DNA from: Bartonella sp. M0177
GTDB lineage: Bacteria; Pseudomonadota; Alphaproteobacteria; Rhizobiales; Rhizobiaceae
DNA length: 64,000 bases
Reading direction: 5' to 3'
Assembly: GCF_016102285.1 (NCBI RefSeq)
Contig: NZ_JACFOY010000001.1
Span: 124,001 to 188,000, forward strand
The notes beneath the pieces were generated by a model, which was not told the origin of the DNA, searched no databases, and saw nothing but the letters and a program-made list of their open reading frames with translations. This document shows, piece by piece, positions 27,940 to 37,268 of this stretch. The translations under genes were made by a program, and so were the position numbers. Within the stretch, counting starts at the first letter, position 1. Each line of letters opens with the position of its first letter.

Positions 27940-28869
27940 TCAATAGACTTTGGTTACATGAAAACCATGCAAGAAAGTTTCAACATCCATGGCCTTGCCA
28001 CCGGCTTTTTGAAGCCGTGTAATTTGTAAACGACCTTCGCCACAATGGATTGTCAAAGTTTCAGGGTCGACATGACCTGCACCAAGGGAGCGACCTTCAA
28101 CAAGTTTTGCTTTTAACAACTTGACGCGTTCCCGTTTACCCGAAATTTCCATCTCGCACCAGCTTCCCGGAAAAGGGGAAAGCCCGCATATATGTTTTTG
28201 CAGCTCTTTTGCCGGTTTCGACCAATCAATACGGGTTTCGTCCTTGGTGATTTTTTTGGCATAAGTTTCCCCCTCCGGTTTTTGCGGAGTCAGCGTCAAA
28301 TTACCCTGTTCCAGCTTCTCCATGGCTTCTACCATAAGAGGGGCGGCAATTTTTTCCAACTCGTCGTAAAGTTCGCCTGCGGTCATATCGGGGGCAATGT
28401 CGATTGATTTCGAAAGTGCGATAGGGCCGGTATCAAGCCCTTCATCCATTTTCATAATCATCATACCGGTTGTTTTATCACCGGCCATAATTGCCCGCTG
28501 GATGGGAGCCGCACCACGCCAACGCGGCAACAGTGAAGCGTGTCCATTAAAACAGCCAAAACGCGGAGCATCAAGAATAGCTTTTGGCAGTAAAAGCCCG
28601 TAAGCCACAACAATTGCCGCATCCAGATTGAATGATGAAAAACGTTCCTGCTCTTGCCGGTCTTTCAAGCTTTTCGGAGTAAAAACCGGAATTCCCAATT
28701 TTTCGGCTGCAGAGGCAACCGGCGTGGGGGTAAGCTCCAATCCGCGTCGGCCTGCCGGTCGTGGTGGCTGGCTATAGACAGCCACAATCTCGTGGCCTGC
28801 CTGATGAAGTGCTTCAAGGACGGGAACCGAAAACTCCGGCGTTCCCATAAAGGCAAGCCGCAACGGCAT
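27940..28869 (-). CDS. fmt: Methionyl-tRNA formyltransferase
   Basis: Fmt formylates initiator Met-tRNA. The 309 residues start with the Rossmann stretch [19 protein letters not shown]. The catalytic Asn108 and His110 are in [19 protein letters not shown], and the C-terminal tRNA-binding domain ends near [11 protein letters not shown]. The start codon overlaps the def stop (TAATG), so def and fmt are translationally coupled. The two proteins install and remove the same formyl group. Confidence 0.97.
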   Translation of the reverse strand: MPLRLAFMGTPEFSVPVLEALHQAGHEIVAVYSQPPRPAGRRGLELTPTPVASAAEKLGIPVFTPKSLKDRQEQERFSSFNLDAAIVVAYGLLLPKAILDAPRFGCFNGHASLLPRWRGAAPIQRAIMAGDKTTGMMIMKMDEGLDTGPIALSKSIDIAPDMTAGELYDELEKIAAPLMVEAMEKLEQGNLTLTPQKPEGETYAKKITKDETRIDWSKPAKELQKHICGLSPFPGSWCEMEISGKRERVKLLKAKLVEGRSLGAGHVDPETLTIHCGEGRLQITRLQKAGGKAMDVETFLHGFHVTKVY

Positions 28870-29399
28870 TATAATCGTGCTCCGCTTTGTGCTTTTTCTT
28901 TGGCCAGTTTTTTAAATTTGCGAATGACCATATCACGTTTCAGTCTGGATATATGGTCGATAAACAGAACGCCGTTGAGGTGGTCAATTTCATGTTGCAG
29001 ACAGGTTGCAAGCAATCCGTCCGCCTCGATTTCACTCTCTTTACCCTCGCGATCAAGATAGCTTACGCGTACACGTTTTGGCCGTTCCACTTCTGCGTAA
29101 TAATCGGGAATGGAAAGGCACCCTTCCTCATAAACATTCGGTTCATCCGACCGCCACAAAATTTGTGGATTGATAAAGACCCGAGGTTCTTTGGGCTCGT
29201 CTTTACCGGCAACATCAATCACCAACAGGCGTAACGGTTCTCCGATCTGGATTGCTGCCAGTCCGATGCCGGGGGCTTCATACATTGTCTCCAGCATATC
29301 ATCGGCCAGTTTTTGCAACGGTTGATCAACGCGCTCGATCGGTTTTGAAACCTTGCGCAGAATAGGATCGGGAAGAATAACTAATGGTTTTATTGACAT
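28869..29399 (-). CDS. def: Peptide deformylase
   Basis: Def removes the formyl group from new proteins. From the chosen start it has 176 residues with all three signature motifs: [10 protein letters not shown] (residues 44-53), EGCLSIP with metal ligand Cys94, and QHEIDHLNG with His136, Glu137 and His140. The frame opens with a GTG at 29420, but the ATG at 29399 gives the standard N-terminus [12 protein letters not shown]; neither start has a strong ribosome site. It is the first gene of def-fmt-truA. Confidence 0.96.
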   Translation of the reverse strand: MSIKPLVILPDPILRKVSKPIERVDQPLQKLADDMLETMYEAPGIGLAAIQIGEPLRLLVIDVAGKDEPKEPRVFINPQILWRSDEPNVYEEGCLSIPDYYAEVERPKRVRVSYLDREGKESEIEADGLLATCLQHEIDHLNGVLFIDHISRLKRDMVIRKFKKLAKEKAQSGARL

Positions 29400-29500
29400 A
29401 AAGAAGAGGTAATCAATCACATTTCATACGTCAATGTGATAATGTTGATTTTCGCAGCCTTTTGATCGCTTTGTGACCGGAAAACCGCTAATCTTGAAAA

Positions 29501-30691
29501 ATGTTTGATTCGTCTTCACATTCTTTAATCACAATTGCAGGTTTCGCTTTTAATCTGATGGATTGCCTGCTCGTGATCCTTGTTGCCATTCTCGTTATTC
29601 TGGTTGTTACGATTATTGGCGGTAACAGGCGTCGTTCGATTCTTGCAACCCAGGTTGCAGAACGGGCAAGAGACGCCGAAATCCACATGAACGAGCTTTT
29701 GAAAACACAAGCTGAAATGCAAGGGCGTATGCAAACAATGGCCGAGATTTTCGGCCGTCGGCAGGCCGAACTCAACCAGTCGATTCGTGAACAATTGACC
29801 GGCATGAGCAATAATCTCGGACAGACAATCAATGCGCAGACAAAATCGACGCACGAAAATCTTGCCAGATTACAGGAAAGATTGGCCGTTATCGACACGG
29901 CGCAAAACAACATCCAGTCGCTTGCCGGTCAAGTTGTCCAGTTACAGGCGATTTTGAGTAACAAACAAACCCGCGGTGCATTCGGGCAGGGAAGAATGGA
30001 AGCCATTATTTCCGATGCTTTGCCACCCAATGCTTATGCTTTTCAAGCAACTCTTTCCAATGGCACACGGCCGGATTGTCTGGTTTTTATGCCAAATCAT
30101 GCCCCGTCATTGGTTATTGATGCAAAATTTCCGCTGGAAGCCTGGAATAATATGCGCGAGGCACCGACACCTCAGGAAAAACAGGCTGCCGAACGCCAGT
30201 TCCAGACCGATATGGATACGCATATAAAAGCGATTTCTGGAAAATATATCATTCCCGGAGAAACGCAGGATACAGCCTTCATGTTTGTCCCTTCCGAATC
30301 AATCTTCGCGACAATCCACGAAGATTTCGAAGGAATTGTACAAAAAGCCAATCGTGCGCGCGTTATCATTGTTTCACCATCTCTTCTGATGTTATCGATT
30401 CAGGTGGTGCAAGCCATTATGAAAGATGCCCGTATGCGCGAACAAGCGCATTTGATACAAACCGAAGTCGGTCGCTTGATGGAAGAAGTGGTGCGGCTTG
30501 ATGATCGGGTAAAGAAATTGCATAGTCATTTTCAAAGCACGTCCAAAGATGTCGAGGATATCCTTACGACAACCGGAAAAATCAAAAACCGTGGAGACCG
30601 TATTGAACAACTCGATTTGAAAGAACCGGAAAAGACCAATAGGCCATCAGCAGAGCCTGCTCAGCAATTGGGGCTCGATATTCAAAAATAG
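29501..30691 (+). CDS. rmuC: DNA recombination protein RmuC
   Basis: RmuC-family proteins limit DNA rearrangements and carry a nuclease-like domain. The 396 residues start with a membrane anchor (residues ~17-42, LVILVAILVILVVTII). A long coiled coil follows (AERARDAEIHMNELLKTQ onward), then the RmuC domain with SLVIDAKFPLEAW (the Asp-x-Lys of a PD-(D/E)xK fold) and DTAFMFVPSESIF. It is divergent from def, 101 bases apart. The ribosome site is weak. Confidence 0.94.
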   Translation: MFDSSSHSLITIAGFAFNLMDCLLVILVAILVILVVTIIGGNRRRSILATQVAERARDAEIHMNELLKTQAEMQGRMQTMAEIFGRRQAELNQSIREQLTGMSNNLGQTINAQTKSTHENLARLQERLAVIDTAQNNIQSLAGQVVQLQAILSNKQTRGAFGQGRMEAIISDALPPNAYAFQATLSNGTRPDCLVFMPNHAPSLVIDAKFPLEAWNNMREAPTPQEKQAAERQFQTDMDTHIKAISGKYIIPGETQDTAFMFVPSESIFATIHEDFEGIVQKANRARVIIVSPSLLMLSIQVVQAIMKDARMREQAHLIQTEVGRLMEEVVRLDDRVKKLHSHFQSTSKDVEDILTTTGKIKNRGDRIEQLDLKEPEKTNRPSAEPAQQLGLDIQK

Positions 30692-30841
30692 CTTTCACTG
30701 CAAGAGAGCCAATGAAGTTGCCAGAACTTCATCAGCAGAACTGCCAGAGTTCAAAAGATCAATATAGAGAGATATTTCGCACCGTTCGGCACTGACATAT
30801 CGACAATGATACTTATAGCGGCAATGTTAAAAGGTCGCATG

Positions 30842-30890
30842 AAAAGGTTGCGGGCATAGACAGCGAAATCTGAGCCGCAACCTTTTATTT
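30842..30890. terminator. Bidirectional terminator between rmuC and the autotransporter gene
   Basis: A perfect 12-base stem (AAAAGGTTGCGG / CCGCAACCTTTT) has a 21-base loop. A T-rich tail is present on the plus side (ATTTTATT) and four T on the minus side. It lies between convergent genes. Confidence 0.7.
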
Positions 30891-30915
30891 TATTCATGAA
30901 TGCCGGATGAAAGTG

Positions 30916-33339
30916 TTACCAGCGGTAACCAATGCCGACTTTACCGGAAATTTCATCACGTTTACCGGCAACGCCTTTAACACCGGCATTGGCAACCCAG
31001 CCTTGCATTCCCTGATTTTGCTCATATTTGCCGCCAACTTCAAAGACGGCACTTGCACCGCTGAAGTCGGGCTTGTCAACGCGATAGCTGTCGAGTTTGC
31101 CTTCGATCTCGCCATCAAGCTCCTGTTCCCAGGCGGCACCTGCATAGAGCTTTGCTTCTTGCGTTATTTTATGGTCGACACGTGCTCCCAAATGTGTGCG
31201 CACCGAATTCGCACTGTCGAAACCTAAATGTTCGTCAGCTTTTGTTACAGTGGTAAAATCTTCAATTCGGGTCCACAACAAACGGCCGTTCAAAGTAAGT
31301 TTGTTGTCAGGCGAAATTTCGAGTTCTTTACCGCCGCCAATATGGAAGCCGTAATAGTTCGAGCTTTTATCATCGAAGCGGCCATTCACGATGTCGCCAC
31401 TCTTGAAATCCCGTTTGACACGTCCACCGCGTCCCGACCCGTCGATAAACCAGCCATTGTCCCACGTCTGTTTCGCGTAAAGACCGGCACCCGTGTAGCT
31501 GAAGTCACCTTTTCCATGGATGCTTTGATGATAGGTGTCATAGTCGCCGTCTCCATGCTCGATAAAGACAGTCGCAAGAAGATTGCCTTGATCTTCATGG
31601 TAACGGATACCGGCGCCGCCCATCAAATGATAACCGTCATTCTTGATATGGCTTCCGGTTTCTACTTTTTGTCTGAAACCGCTACCTTGTAAAAAAGCTA
31701 CCCCTTCAACAGTTTCGCCAAATTTTTTGACATCCATCGGCAAAACATAGTCGTCAATTGATGCAATCTGGTCAGCACCATAATTAAGTGCATTGAGTGC
31801 GGCAGCATTACTTTGGAAATAAGCATTGGCTTTGGCGCGGTTAATGGTTACCGCACCATGGTTGTCGGTATAGATGTTGCCTTTTCCGTCATCTTTTCCG
31901 ATAAGGTCGGACTTATTGTTATCCCCATTATTATTGCTGCCAGTTCCATTGCCGGCATTGTTTCCTGAATTGTTGTCACCGGTATTGTTCTGGTTGTTTC
32001 CGGAAGCGTCGCCTTTATCGGTTTCCTCGCCGTTATTTTCGGGCGCCTTGTTTCCTTTGAGAGAAGCAACCAGATTTTCTCTCTCTGTGGCAATATCAAA
32101 GTTCCAATTTTTAGCGCCGTTCGAGACACTCGCTTCTGTGTTTTTAGAATTTCCAACAACATCGCCTTCAATCAATCTGATCTGATCACCCGGGCTCAAC
32201 CGACGTAAATCGGTGCCGGCAAGTCTCAGCTCGACTGCGGCATTATTGATTGCAACTTTGCCATTACCCGTCATCCTCAATAAGGAATCGCCATTTTGAA
32301 CGTTTTCAGGGAGATAGAAAATTAATTTCGAATTTGGATCTAAAGTCAGATCGTTTGCAATCGAAAATTTTGCAGGATCTATAAAATCGCTACTGCTGAT
32401 ATTTTTGCTATCGGGATCGGTTATCTTATCTCCGATTGTTAGTGACGAAATAGAATATCCGCCATTTCCGGTGATTGTTACTTTGCGGCCCATACCAATG
32501 GTTAGATTACCGAATGTCACACCCGTGTCACTTTTTGAGGGCCAAGATTGGGTGTTGTCAAGATTAAGTGTGAGATTACCGTTGCTCGCGTCTAGTTGAC
32601 TGGTTTCAAACTTGAAATCTCCGTCTTGGCGCGTGAGATTGATAGAGACATCCTCACCGCCGACAATTACAGATCCCGCCAAGAATTCAATACCGCCGGC
32701 GTTATTTTTGTTCGGATCGTTGCTGCCTGCTTTTCCACTTGTAATACTCATACTTTTCGTAACCGTGATTTTTTTGTCGGAACCCCTTAGGTGCACGTAC
32801 CCTCCTGATCCACCAGCTCCTACAGTTCCTGACGGGTCTTCTGGTGATAACGCAGGATTTCCTCCATCGCCGGCCTCAAGAATAATGTTTTCTATACTGA
32901 TATCCTTCTCAATATTGGCCTCGACATTAGCTCCTTGGCCGCCTTGATTGTTTATGAATTGTTTACCTGACGCTATATCGCCAACGTTGAAGCCATTGAG
33001 CGCATTTTTCTGATCGTCAGTTAACGTGTTTTTTCCGGCTATCTTATCACTGCTGCTTGCGTCGTCTGCACCACCAGCACCACCAGCGCCACCATTCTCG
33101 CCGGAACCTTGACCACCATGACCGCGAATGTCAGGCTTTTCCGCGCTAATAAGAGCACCTGCACCATAACCGCCATTTCCTGTTAGCGACCCACCACCGC
33201 CGCCGCCACCGGAAAGATAAATCGATTGTGCCATAACCGGTTGAATAGCCATCAGGGAAAAAATGCTAATTCCCAAACTTCCTGCGAGTGCCGTGGCTCC
33301 CAACCAATTGGAACGAAATTTGCGACTTAAGCAGTACAT
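30916..33339 (-). CDS. Autotransporter (type Va) with Gly-rich passenger
   Basis: This is a surface or secreted protein of about 807 residues. An extended signal peptide ends QPVMAQ near residue 38. A glycine-rich start follows (SGGGGGGGS, then GGAGGAGGADD), then a beta-helix-like passenger, an Asn/Gly/Asp-rich linker near residues 450-490 (NNQNNTGDNNSGNNAG), and a C-terminal autotransporter barrel of about 270 residues ending VGIGYRW with the terminal aromatic residue typical of outer-membrane barrels. The frame opens at a TTG (33375), but the ATG at 33339 has a GAGG site. No catalytic motif is visible; an adhesin-like role is inference. Confidence 0.9.
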   Translation of the reverse strand: MYCLSRKFRSNWLGATALAGSLGISIFSLMAIQPVMAQSIYLSGGGGGGGSLTGNGGYGAGALISAEKPDIRGHGGQGSGENGGAGGAGGADDASSSDKIAGKNTLTDDQKNALNGFNVGDIASGKQFINNQGGQGANVEANIEKDISIENIILEAGDGGNPALSPEDPSGTVGAGGSGGYVHLRGSDKKITVTKSMSITSGKAGSNDPNKNNAGGIEFLAGSVIVGGEDVSINLTRQDGDFKFETSQLDASNGNLTLNLDNTQSWPSKSDTGVTFGNLTIGMGRKVTITGNGGYSISSLTIGDKITDPDSKNISSSDFIDPAKFSIANDLTLDPNSKLIFYLPENVQNGDSLLRMTGNGKVAINNAAVELRLAGTDLRRLSPGDQIRLIEGDVVGNSKNTEASVSNGAKNWNFDIATERENLVASLKGNKAPENNGEETDKGDASGNNQNNTGDNNSGNNAGNGTGSNNNGDNNKSDLIGKDDGKGNIYTDNHGAVTINRAKANAYFQSNAAALNALNYGADQIASIDDYVLPMDVKKFGETVEGVAFLQGSGFRQKVETGSHIKNDGYHLMGGAGIRYHEDQGNLLATVFIEHGDGDYDTYHQSIHGKGDFSYTGAGLYAKQTWDNGWFIDGSGRGGRVKRDFKSGDIVNGRFDDKSSNYYGFHIGGGKELEISPDNKLTLNGRLLWTRIEDFTTVTKADEHLGFDSANSVRTHLGARVDHKITQEAKLYAGAAWEQELDGEIEGKLDSYRVDKPDFSGASAVFEVGGKYEQNQGMQGWVANAGVKGVAGKRDEISGKVGIGYRW

Positions 33340-33522
33340 GAGAAATGACCTCAGAATGAATAAAATTGGGTACAATTCTCTTTTTCAAGTCTAAACAAAA
33401 GGTTGCAATCGCCGTTCGTTAACACGTAAACGGGAGAAAACTTGAAATCATGGTTAATGAACATCTTAATAATCTGTTAAGAGGAGCATTATATCTTTAC
33501 CAATTAAAAAGAGGTATTGATC

Positions 33523-34110
33523 ATGAAGCGCATAGTGTTTCTCGTGGCGCTTGTAGCGGTGCTGGCCGGTTGTGCATCAAAGGCCCCCACACATACAAAT
33601 AATGTTTGCGCCGTCTTTGACCAAAAGGATGGTTTCTTCAATAACTGGGAGAAATCGGCCAAAAAAGCTGAAAGCCGTTATGGCATTCCGATGCCGATTA
33701 TCATGGCAACGATGAATACCGAATCGGGCTATAAGCATAACGCACGTCCTCCCAGAAAAAAATTGTTCGGATTTATTCCATGGAAACGTCGTTCTTCCGC
33801 CTATGGTTATTCGCAGGCTCTTGACGGGACTTGGGAACATTATATCCGTGCGACAGGCAATCGTGGAGCAAAGCGTACCAATTTCGCCGATGCAGCGGAT
33901 TTTATTGGCTGGTATCATAGTCAAAGCGTAAGGCTGAATGGCATCAATCCGAATAATGCCTATGCTCTTTATCTTAATTATTATATGGGCCATAGCGCTT
34001 ATGCCCGTACCGGCGGAAGAGCAAGCAGTGCTATTTTGTCAGCCGCCGAAAGAACAGACCAGATGGCACGCCGTTATGACCAGCAATTGCGCCGTTGCGG
34101 ACGCCGCTAG
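33523..34110 (+). CDS. Lipoprotein with lytic-transglycosylase (SLT) fold
   Basis: This 195-residue outer- or inner-membrane lipoprotein has a signal peptide ending in the lipobox LAGC (Cys17). The catalytic domain shows IMATMNTESGYKHNARP (the Glu of the SLT active site) and SAYGYSQALDGTWEHY, the GxSQ-type motif, so it should cut the peptidoglycan glycan strand. The tail is basic. The frame opens with TTG at 33517, but ATG 33523 after AAAGAGG is preferred. It diverges from the autotransporter, 183 bases apart. Local wall cutting for surface-protein assembly is a guess. Confidence 0.87.
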   Translation: MKRIVFLVALVAVLAGCASKAPTHTNNVCAVFDQKDGFFNNWEKSAKKAESRYGIPMPIIMATMNTESGYKHNARPPRKKLFGFIPWKRRSSAYGYSQALDGTWEHYIRATGNRGAKRTNFADAADFIGWYHSQSVRLNGINPNNAYALYLNYYMGHSAYARTGGRASSAILSAAERTDQMARRYDQQLRRCGRR

Positions 34111-34162
34111 ATAAGAAGTGCTGTTATTTGTAAAACAGAATTTGGTTTATTAATATAAAATC

Positions 34163-34196
34163 GGGCGCATGAACAAACAGGATCATGCGCCTTTTC
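34163..34196. terminator. Rho-independent terminator after the SLT lipoprotein gene
   Basis: A GGCGCATGA / TCATGCGCC stem with a 10-base loop is followed by TTTTCT. It lies between convergent genes. Confidence 0.8.
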
Positions 34197-34229
34197 TATA
34201 TGCTTGACGGGAGAAAAACTTTCCCGGAA

Positions 34230-34847
34230 TCATTTATATTTTTTCATTTCAAGTTTATGACGGGCGAGAGCTGCATTGCGATATATATCAAGCTCGTTGA
34301 TCAATTTATCCCGATTGGTTTCAAGACGGAAATTGAAACCGGAAATCATCAATTTCTTTTTTGCCTTGTCGTAATAGGAGCCGCCACGGCATTTTGCATT
34401 TTCTTCAGGTAAAAATTTGTCGTCGATAACAAATTCCATACCGACAGCGATATTCATCGAATTGCTTTTTGAAGAATTGATCTGGAAATCTGTTATTCCG
34501 CGCCATGGCACAGGCGTTTTGAATACTGTGGTTTCCAATCCTTCCGGCGCCAATACCATATAAGGGATACGGCGACGCATCATCGTGCGGATCAGAATGA
34601 CAAATAACAAAAGCGCCAAGGCACCAAGAATGACTGTTGTCATCATTTTTCCTATTTGAAAGTTCTGATAGGCAGTGCCAACGAGCGCAATTCCCAATAC
34701 CAGAAAGGCAAGAGGGATAAATACCCCACCTTCCCAAACTGTAATTCGGCCATTCGCCTCGTTGATGATAGATTTAAGGCTTTTTTCATCATTGGGAAGT
34801 TTGACATCACTGATAAGATGGGTTTCTTCGAGTTTTTTGTCGGCCAA
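34230..34847 (-). CDS. Membrane protein with PH-like (STM3941-type) domain
   Basis: I do not recognise a specific function. The 205 residues have a charged N-terminus, two membrane helices near residues 42-62 and 70-88 (VFIPLAFLVLGIALVGTAY; TTVILGALALLLFVILI), and a cytoplasmic domain with LAPEGLETTVFKTPVPWRGI, which resembles bacterial PH-like domains that follow a membrane hairpin. The start is TTG at 34847, supported by GGGAG 6 bases ahead. It is a single gene. Confidence 0.75.
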   Translation of the reverse strand: MADKKLEETHLISDVKLPNDEKSLKSIINEANGRITVWEGGVFIPLAFLVLGIALVGTAYQNFQIGKMMTTVILGALALLLFVILIRTMMRRRIPYMVLAPEGLETTVFKTPVPWRGITDFQINSSKSNSMNIAVGMEFVIDDKFLPEENAKCRGGSYYDKAKKKLMISGFNFRLETNRDKLINELDIYRNAALARHKLEMKKYK

Positions 34848-35334
34848 TTTTTTCTCCCAATTTTTAAAGCTGGAATCTGCGCCATAATTTTCGATTTTAA
34901 AACGACGTGTCAGCCCTTATTTCCGGACAGTCATAAAATAGTTATAAAGCGGTCTCTTCATATTTACTATGATTTTGTTATAGGCACGGGTGAAATTCTA
35001 AAAAAACGCCACCGTCATTTTTATTGCGAACGGAGACAAATAGTAACAATTGACGTTTGTATCACTATATAAAGCGCAAAAGTGTTTTACGTCTTTGCCA
35101 TCCTTGGGCGTTATGATGAAACATAATCCAATCGGTGCAAGGCAAGCGGCTTAACCCCCTTAACAAGGTTTTTTAAAAGGGGTGGTTTTTTAACAGGCGC
35201 GGCCGTTTTATACGGTTAGCGGTTCACTACTTTTTATAGTGGAAGAGATTGCAATGGACAAAATTTGACTTATCTGTCAATCCTCGTTTCTGAACTGCGA
35301 TTCTTTATATAATTTGGCTTCGTGAGACTGTTTT
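34848..35334. other. Divergent 490-base spacer with an orphan terminator
   Basis: Promoters for the flanking divergent genes must lie here. A hairpin with a T-run at 35154-35191 ends nothing that is annotated on the plus strand. The stretch from about 35040 to 35191 could therefore be a small RNA gene; no convincing -35/-10 pair could be fixed by eye. No protein gene is seen. Confidence 0.4.
35154..35191 (+). terminator. Orphan terminator, possible 3' end of a small RNA
   Basis: The outer stem is ACCCC / GGGGT with an inner TTAA / TTAA pairing, followed by GGTTTTTT. The upstream gene is on the other strand, so this would end an unannotated plus-strand transcript. Confidence 0.45.
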
Positions 35335-36255
35335 ATGAACTGGTTTAAAGCGGTAAAAATGTCTGATCACATTGTCCTCATCGGCATGTTGTTAATGCTG
35401 CTGGGTGACTTCATGTTTGCAGCAAATGACGCCATGGGTAAATGGCTGGTTGCGACTTTTTCTGTTGGTCAGGTTTTGATGTTGCGTTCGATTGGTGCAT
35501 TTCTCGTTCTGGGGCCGATGCTTACCACTGTGACGACACAAAATTTGTTCAAGCCCAAAAAACCGTTTCTTATTTTGCTGCGGGTGATTTTCGCTACAAT
35601 GGATACGGGGCTGTTTTATGCGGCTGTCGCTTATTTGCCTCTTGCAGATGTCGTGACATTTTATATGGCAGGGCCAATCTATGTCGCTGCCGTTTCGCAC
35701 TTTTTCCTGAATGAACGTATTGGTTGGCGTCGCTGGCTTGCAATCTTTGTGGGCTTTATCGGCGTTATCATTGCGCTTCGTCCTTCATCAGCTATGCTTT
35801 CATGGCCATCGATCTTTGCACTTCTCGGCAGTTTCGGCTTTTCAATGGTTATCGTTTTGAGCCGTGTTTTAAAAGACGTTACCGATACTGTCCTTGTTAC
35901 CTGGCAAACAATCGGTGCACTTCTTGTCGGACTGGTTTTGACAATCAATCATTGGGTCGAACCGACAATGTTGCAGTGGGGTGCTATGGCGCTTTTGGGC
36001 ATCGTGTCTTGCTGTGGCCATCTTTTAATCGCCCGTTCATTAAAACTTTCCCCTGCTTCGGTTCTTGCTCCGTTGCAATATACACTTCTGCTTTGGGGAA
36101 TTATTTTCGGGATTGTGTTTTTCAATAATTATCCCGATCGCTACATTATTATCGGGGCGGCGATCATTATTTTTGCGGGACTTTTTATTTTCCACCGCAA
36201 ACAGGTGGTCGACCATAAAATCCCCAAAGAGGATATCGCCAGAATCAAACAGTGA
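35335..36255 (+). CDS. EamA/DMT-family transporter
   Basis: This inner-membrane transporter of 306 residues has ten predicted helices and two EamA repeats (LLMLLGDFMFAANDAMGKWLV in the first half, LAPLQYTLLLWGIIFG in the second). Drug/metabolite transporters of this class export or take up small molecules such as amino acids; the substrate cannot be read from sequence. Starts at 35335 and at 35359 (MSDHIVL) are both possible, and neither has a strong ribosome site. A terminator hairpin follows at 36385. Confidence 0.9.
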   Translation: MNWFKAVKMSDHIVLIGMLLMLLGDFMFAANDAMGKWLVATFSVGQVLMLRSIGAFLVLGPMLTTVTTQNLFKPKKPFLILLRVIFATMDTGLFYAAVAYLPLADVVTFYMAGPIYVAAVSHFFLNERIGWRRWLAIFVGFIGVIIALRPSSAMLSWPSIFALLGSFGFSMVIVLSRVLKDVTDTVLVTWQTIGALLVGLVLTINHWVEPTMLQWGAMALLGIVSCCGHLLIARSLKLSPASVLAPLQYTLLLWGIIFGIVFFNNYPDRYIIIGAAIIIFAGLFIFHRKQVVDHKIPKEDIARIKQ

Positions 36256-36384
36256 AACGCATGTTATTTGTTTTAAAAAAGTGGTTTTCGCAGGAACATT
36301 ACTAAGATTTAATTGAAGTTCAGATTAAAGGCTCTTTTTTTATCGAAATTTTGCCTTATTATAAGTTCAGTTAGTTACTTGAAC

Positions 36385-36411
36385 AAACATGTCACAAGGA
36401 CATGTTTTTTA
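36385..36411 (+). terminator. Terminator hairpin just before the Pro/Gly-rich gene
   Basis: A perfect stem AAACATGTC / GACATGTTT with a 5-base loop is followed by a T-run. It is only 24 bases before the GTG start at 36436, so it ends the EamA transcript but also sits in the leader of the next gene. That makes it a candidate attenuator. Confidence 0.75.
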
Positions 36412-36435
36412 TTCTTTTGTAAAGGGAGTATTAAA

Positions 36436-37014
36436 GTGAAAAAAATACTGCTTGCGTCAGTGTTTGCTTCGTCAATGCTTGCACCGGCTTTTATTTCTTC
36501 TGCCCTGGCTGCTCCAACACCGCCGCCAGCCCATGGCGAACATCAGCCAAAGCCTCCTCATCACAAGGGGCCGGAAGCCGAAGGGCCAAAGGGGCCGAGA
36601 GGGCCGGAACATTTCAAAGGGCCACATGCAGGAATGCACATGGCCGAGAAACTTTCGGCAATGGAAACAGCTTTAGGAATTCGTACGAACCAGTTGGATG
36701 CCTGGCGTAAATATACGTCCAGTCTTGTTGATTTGGTTGATGTTACTCCGCCGCCGCCGCCAGCTCCCGATGCAAAACCTGCTCCCGATGCTGTGAAACC
36801 CATTTTTGGTGAACCAATTGCCGATAGAGCCATTGATCGCGCGGAAAAAGCCAAAAAATTCAAGACAGCAGCCGAAGAACTACGCAAAGTATTGGACGCT
36901 GATCAATTGAGCAAGTTGGAACGCTATGCGTTGCCACATCCGGGACCGAAAGACGGGCCTGAAGGTCCGAAAGGTCCAGATGCTCCGGAACCTCCGGCAG
37001 AACCACATCCGTAA
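36436..37014 (+). CDS. Exported Pro/Gly-rich protein with a helical (LTxxQ-like) core
   Basis: This is a periplasmic or surface protein of 192 residues. The start is GTG at 36436 after a GGGAG site 7 bases ahead, and it gives a clean signal peptide (ILLASVFASSMLAPAFISSALA). The mature protein has a His/Pro stretch, then collagen-like GPx runs (EGPKGPRGPEHFKGP). A helical core follows (MAEKLSAMETALGIRTNQLDAWRK in two pieces, with RNQLDAW-type spacing like Spy/LTxxQ proteins), then a PPPPP segment, and a second GPx tail (GPKDGPEGPKGPDAPEPP). The function is unknown; a chaperone-like role would be inference from the core. Confidence 0.8.
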   Translation: MKKILLASVFASSMLAPAFISSALAAPTPPPAHGEHQPKPPHHKGPEAEGPKGPRGPEHFKGPHAGMHMAEKLSAMETALGIRTNQLDAWRKYTSSLVDLVDVTPPPPPAPDAKPAPDAVKPIFGEPIADRAIDRAEKAKKFKTAAEELRKVLDADQLSKLERYALPHPGPKDGPEGPKGPDAPEPPAEPHP

Positions 37015-37074
37015 GCGGTATATATGACATCGCTGAATTTCAGTGATAAAACTTTATTAAAGCACTAAATTGAC

Positions 37075-37100
37075 GCCCGGTCGAAAGACCGGGCTTTTTT
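37075..37100 (+). terminator. Rho-independent terminator of the Pro/Gly-rich gene
   Basis: A perfect GCCCGGTC / GACCGGGC stem with a GAAA tetraloop is followed by six T. Confidence 0.92.
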
Positions 37101-37268
37101 ATCCAAAAATGCGTTTTTATGATCAAAATAGCTGCGACTTCACAGATATGTAATAATTTATTAAACTATTTCAGTTTCTGCGCTTAATACCCTATATTTG
37201 CATCGGAACTTCGTTCTGGAACTTTTTGGTTGCGAGCGAGTTAAGCGTTTTAGGAAGGAACGTGAAAG

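Noticed and set aside
31228..31692. 154-codon open frame antisense to the autotransporter barrel
   Set aside because: The barrel domain on the minus strand is clear; the plus-strand frame is a shadow.
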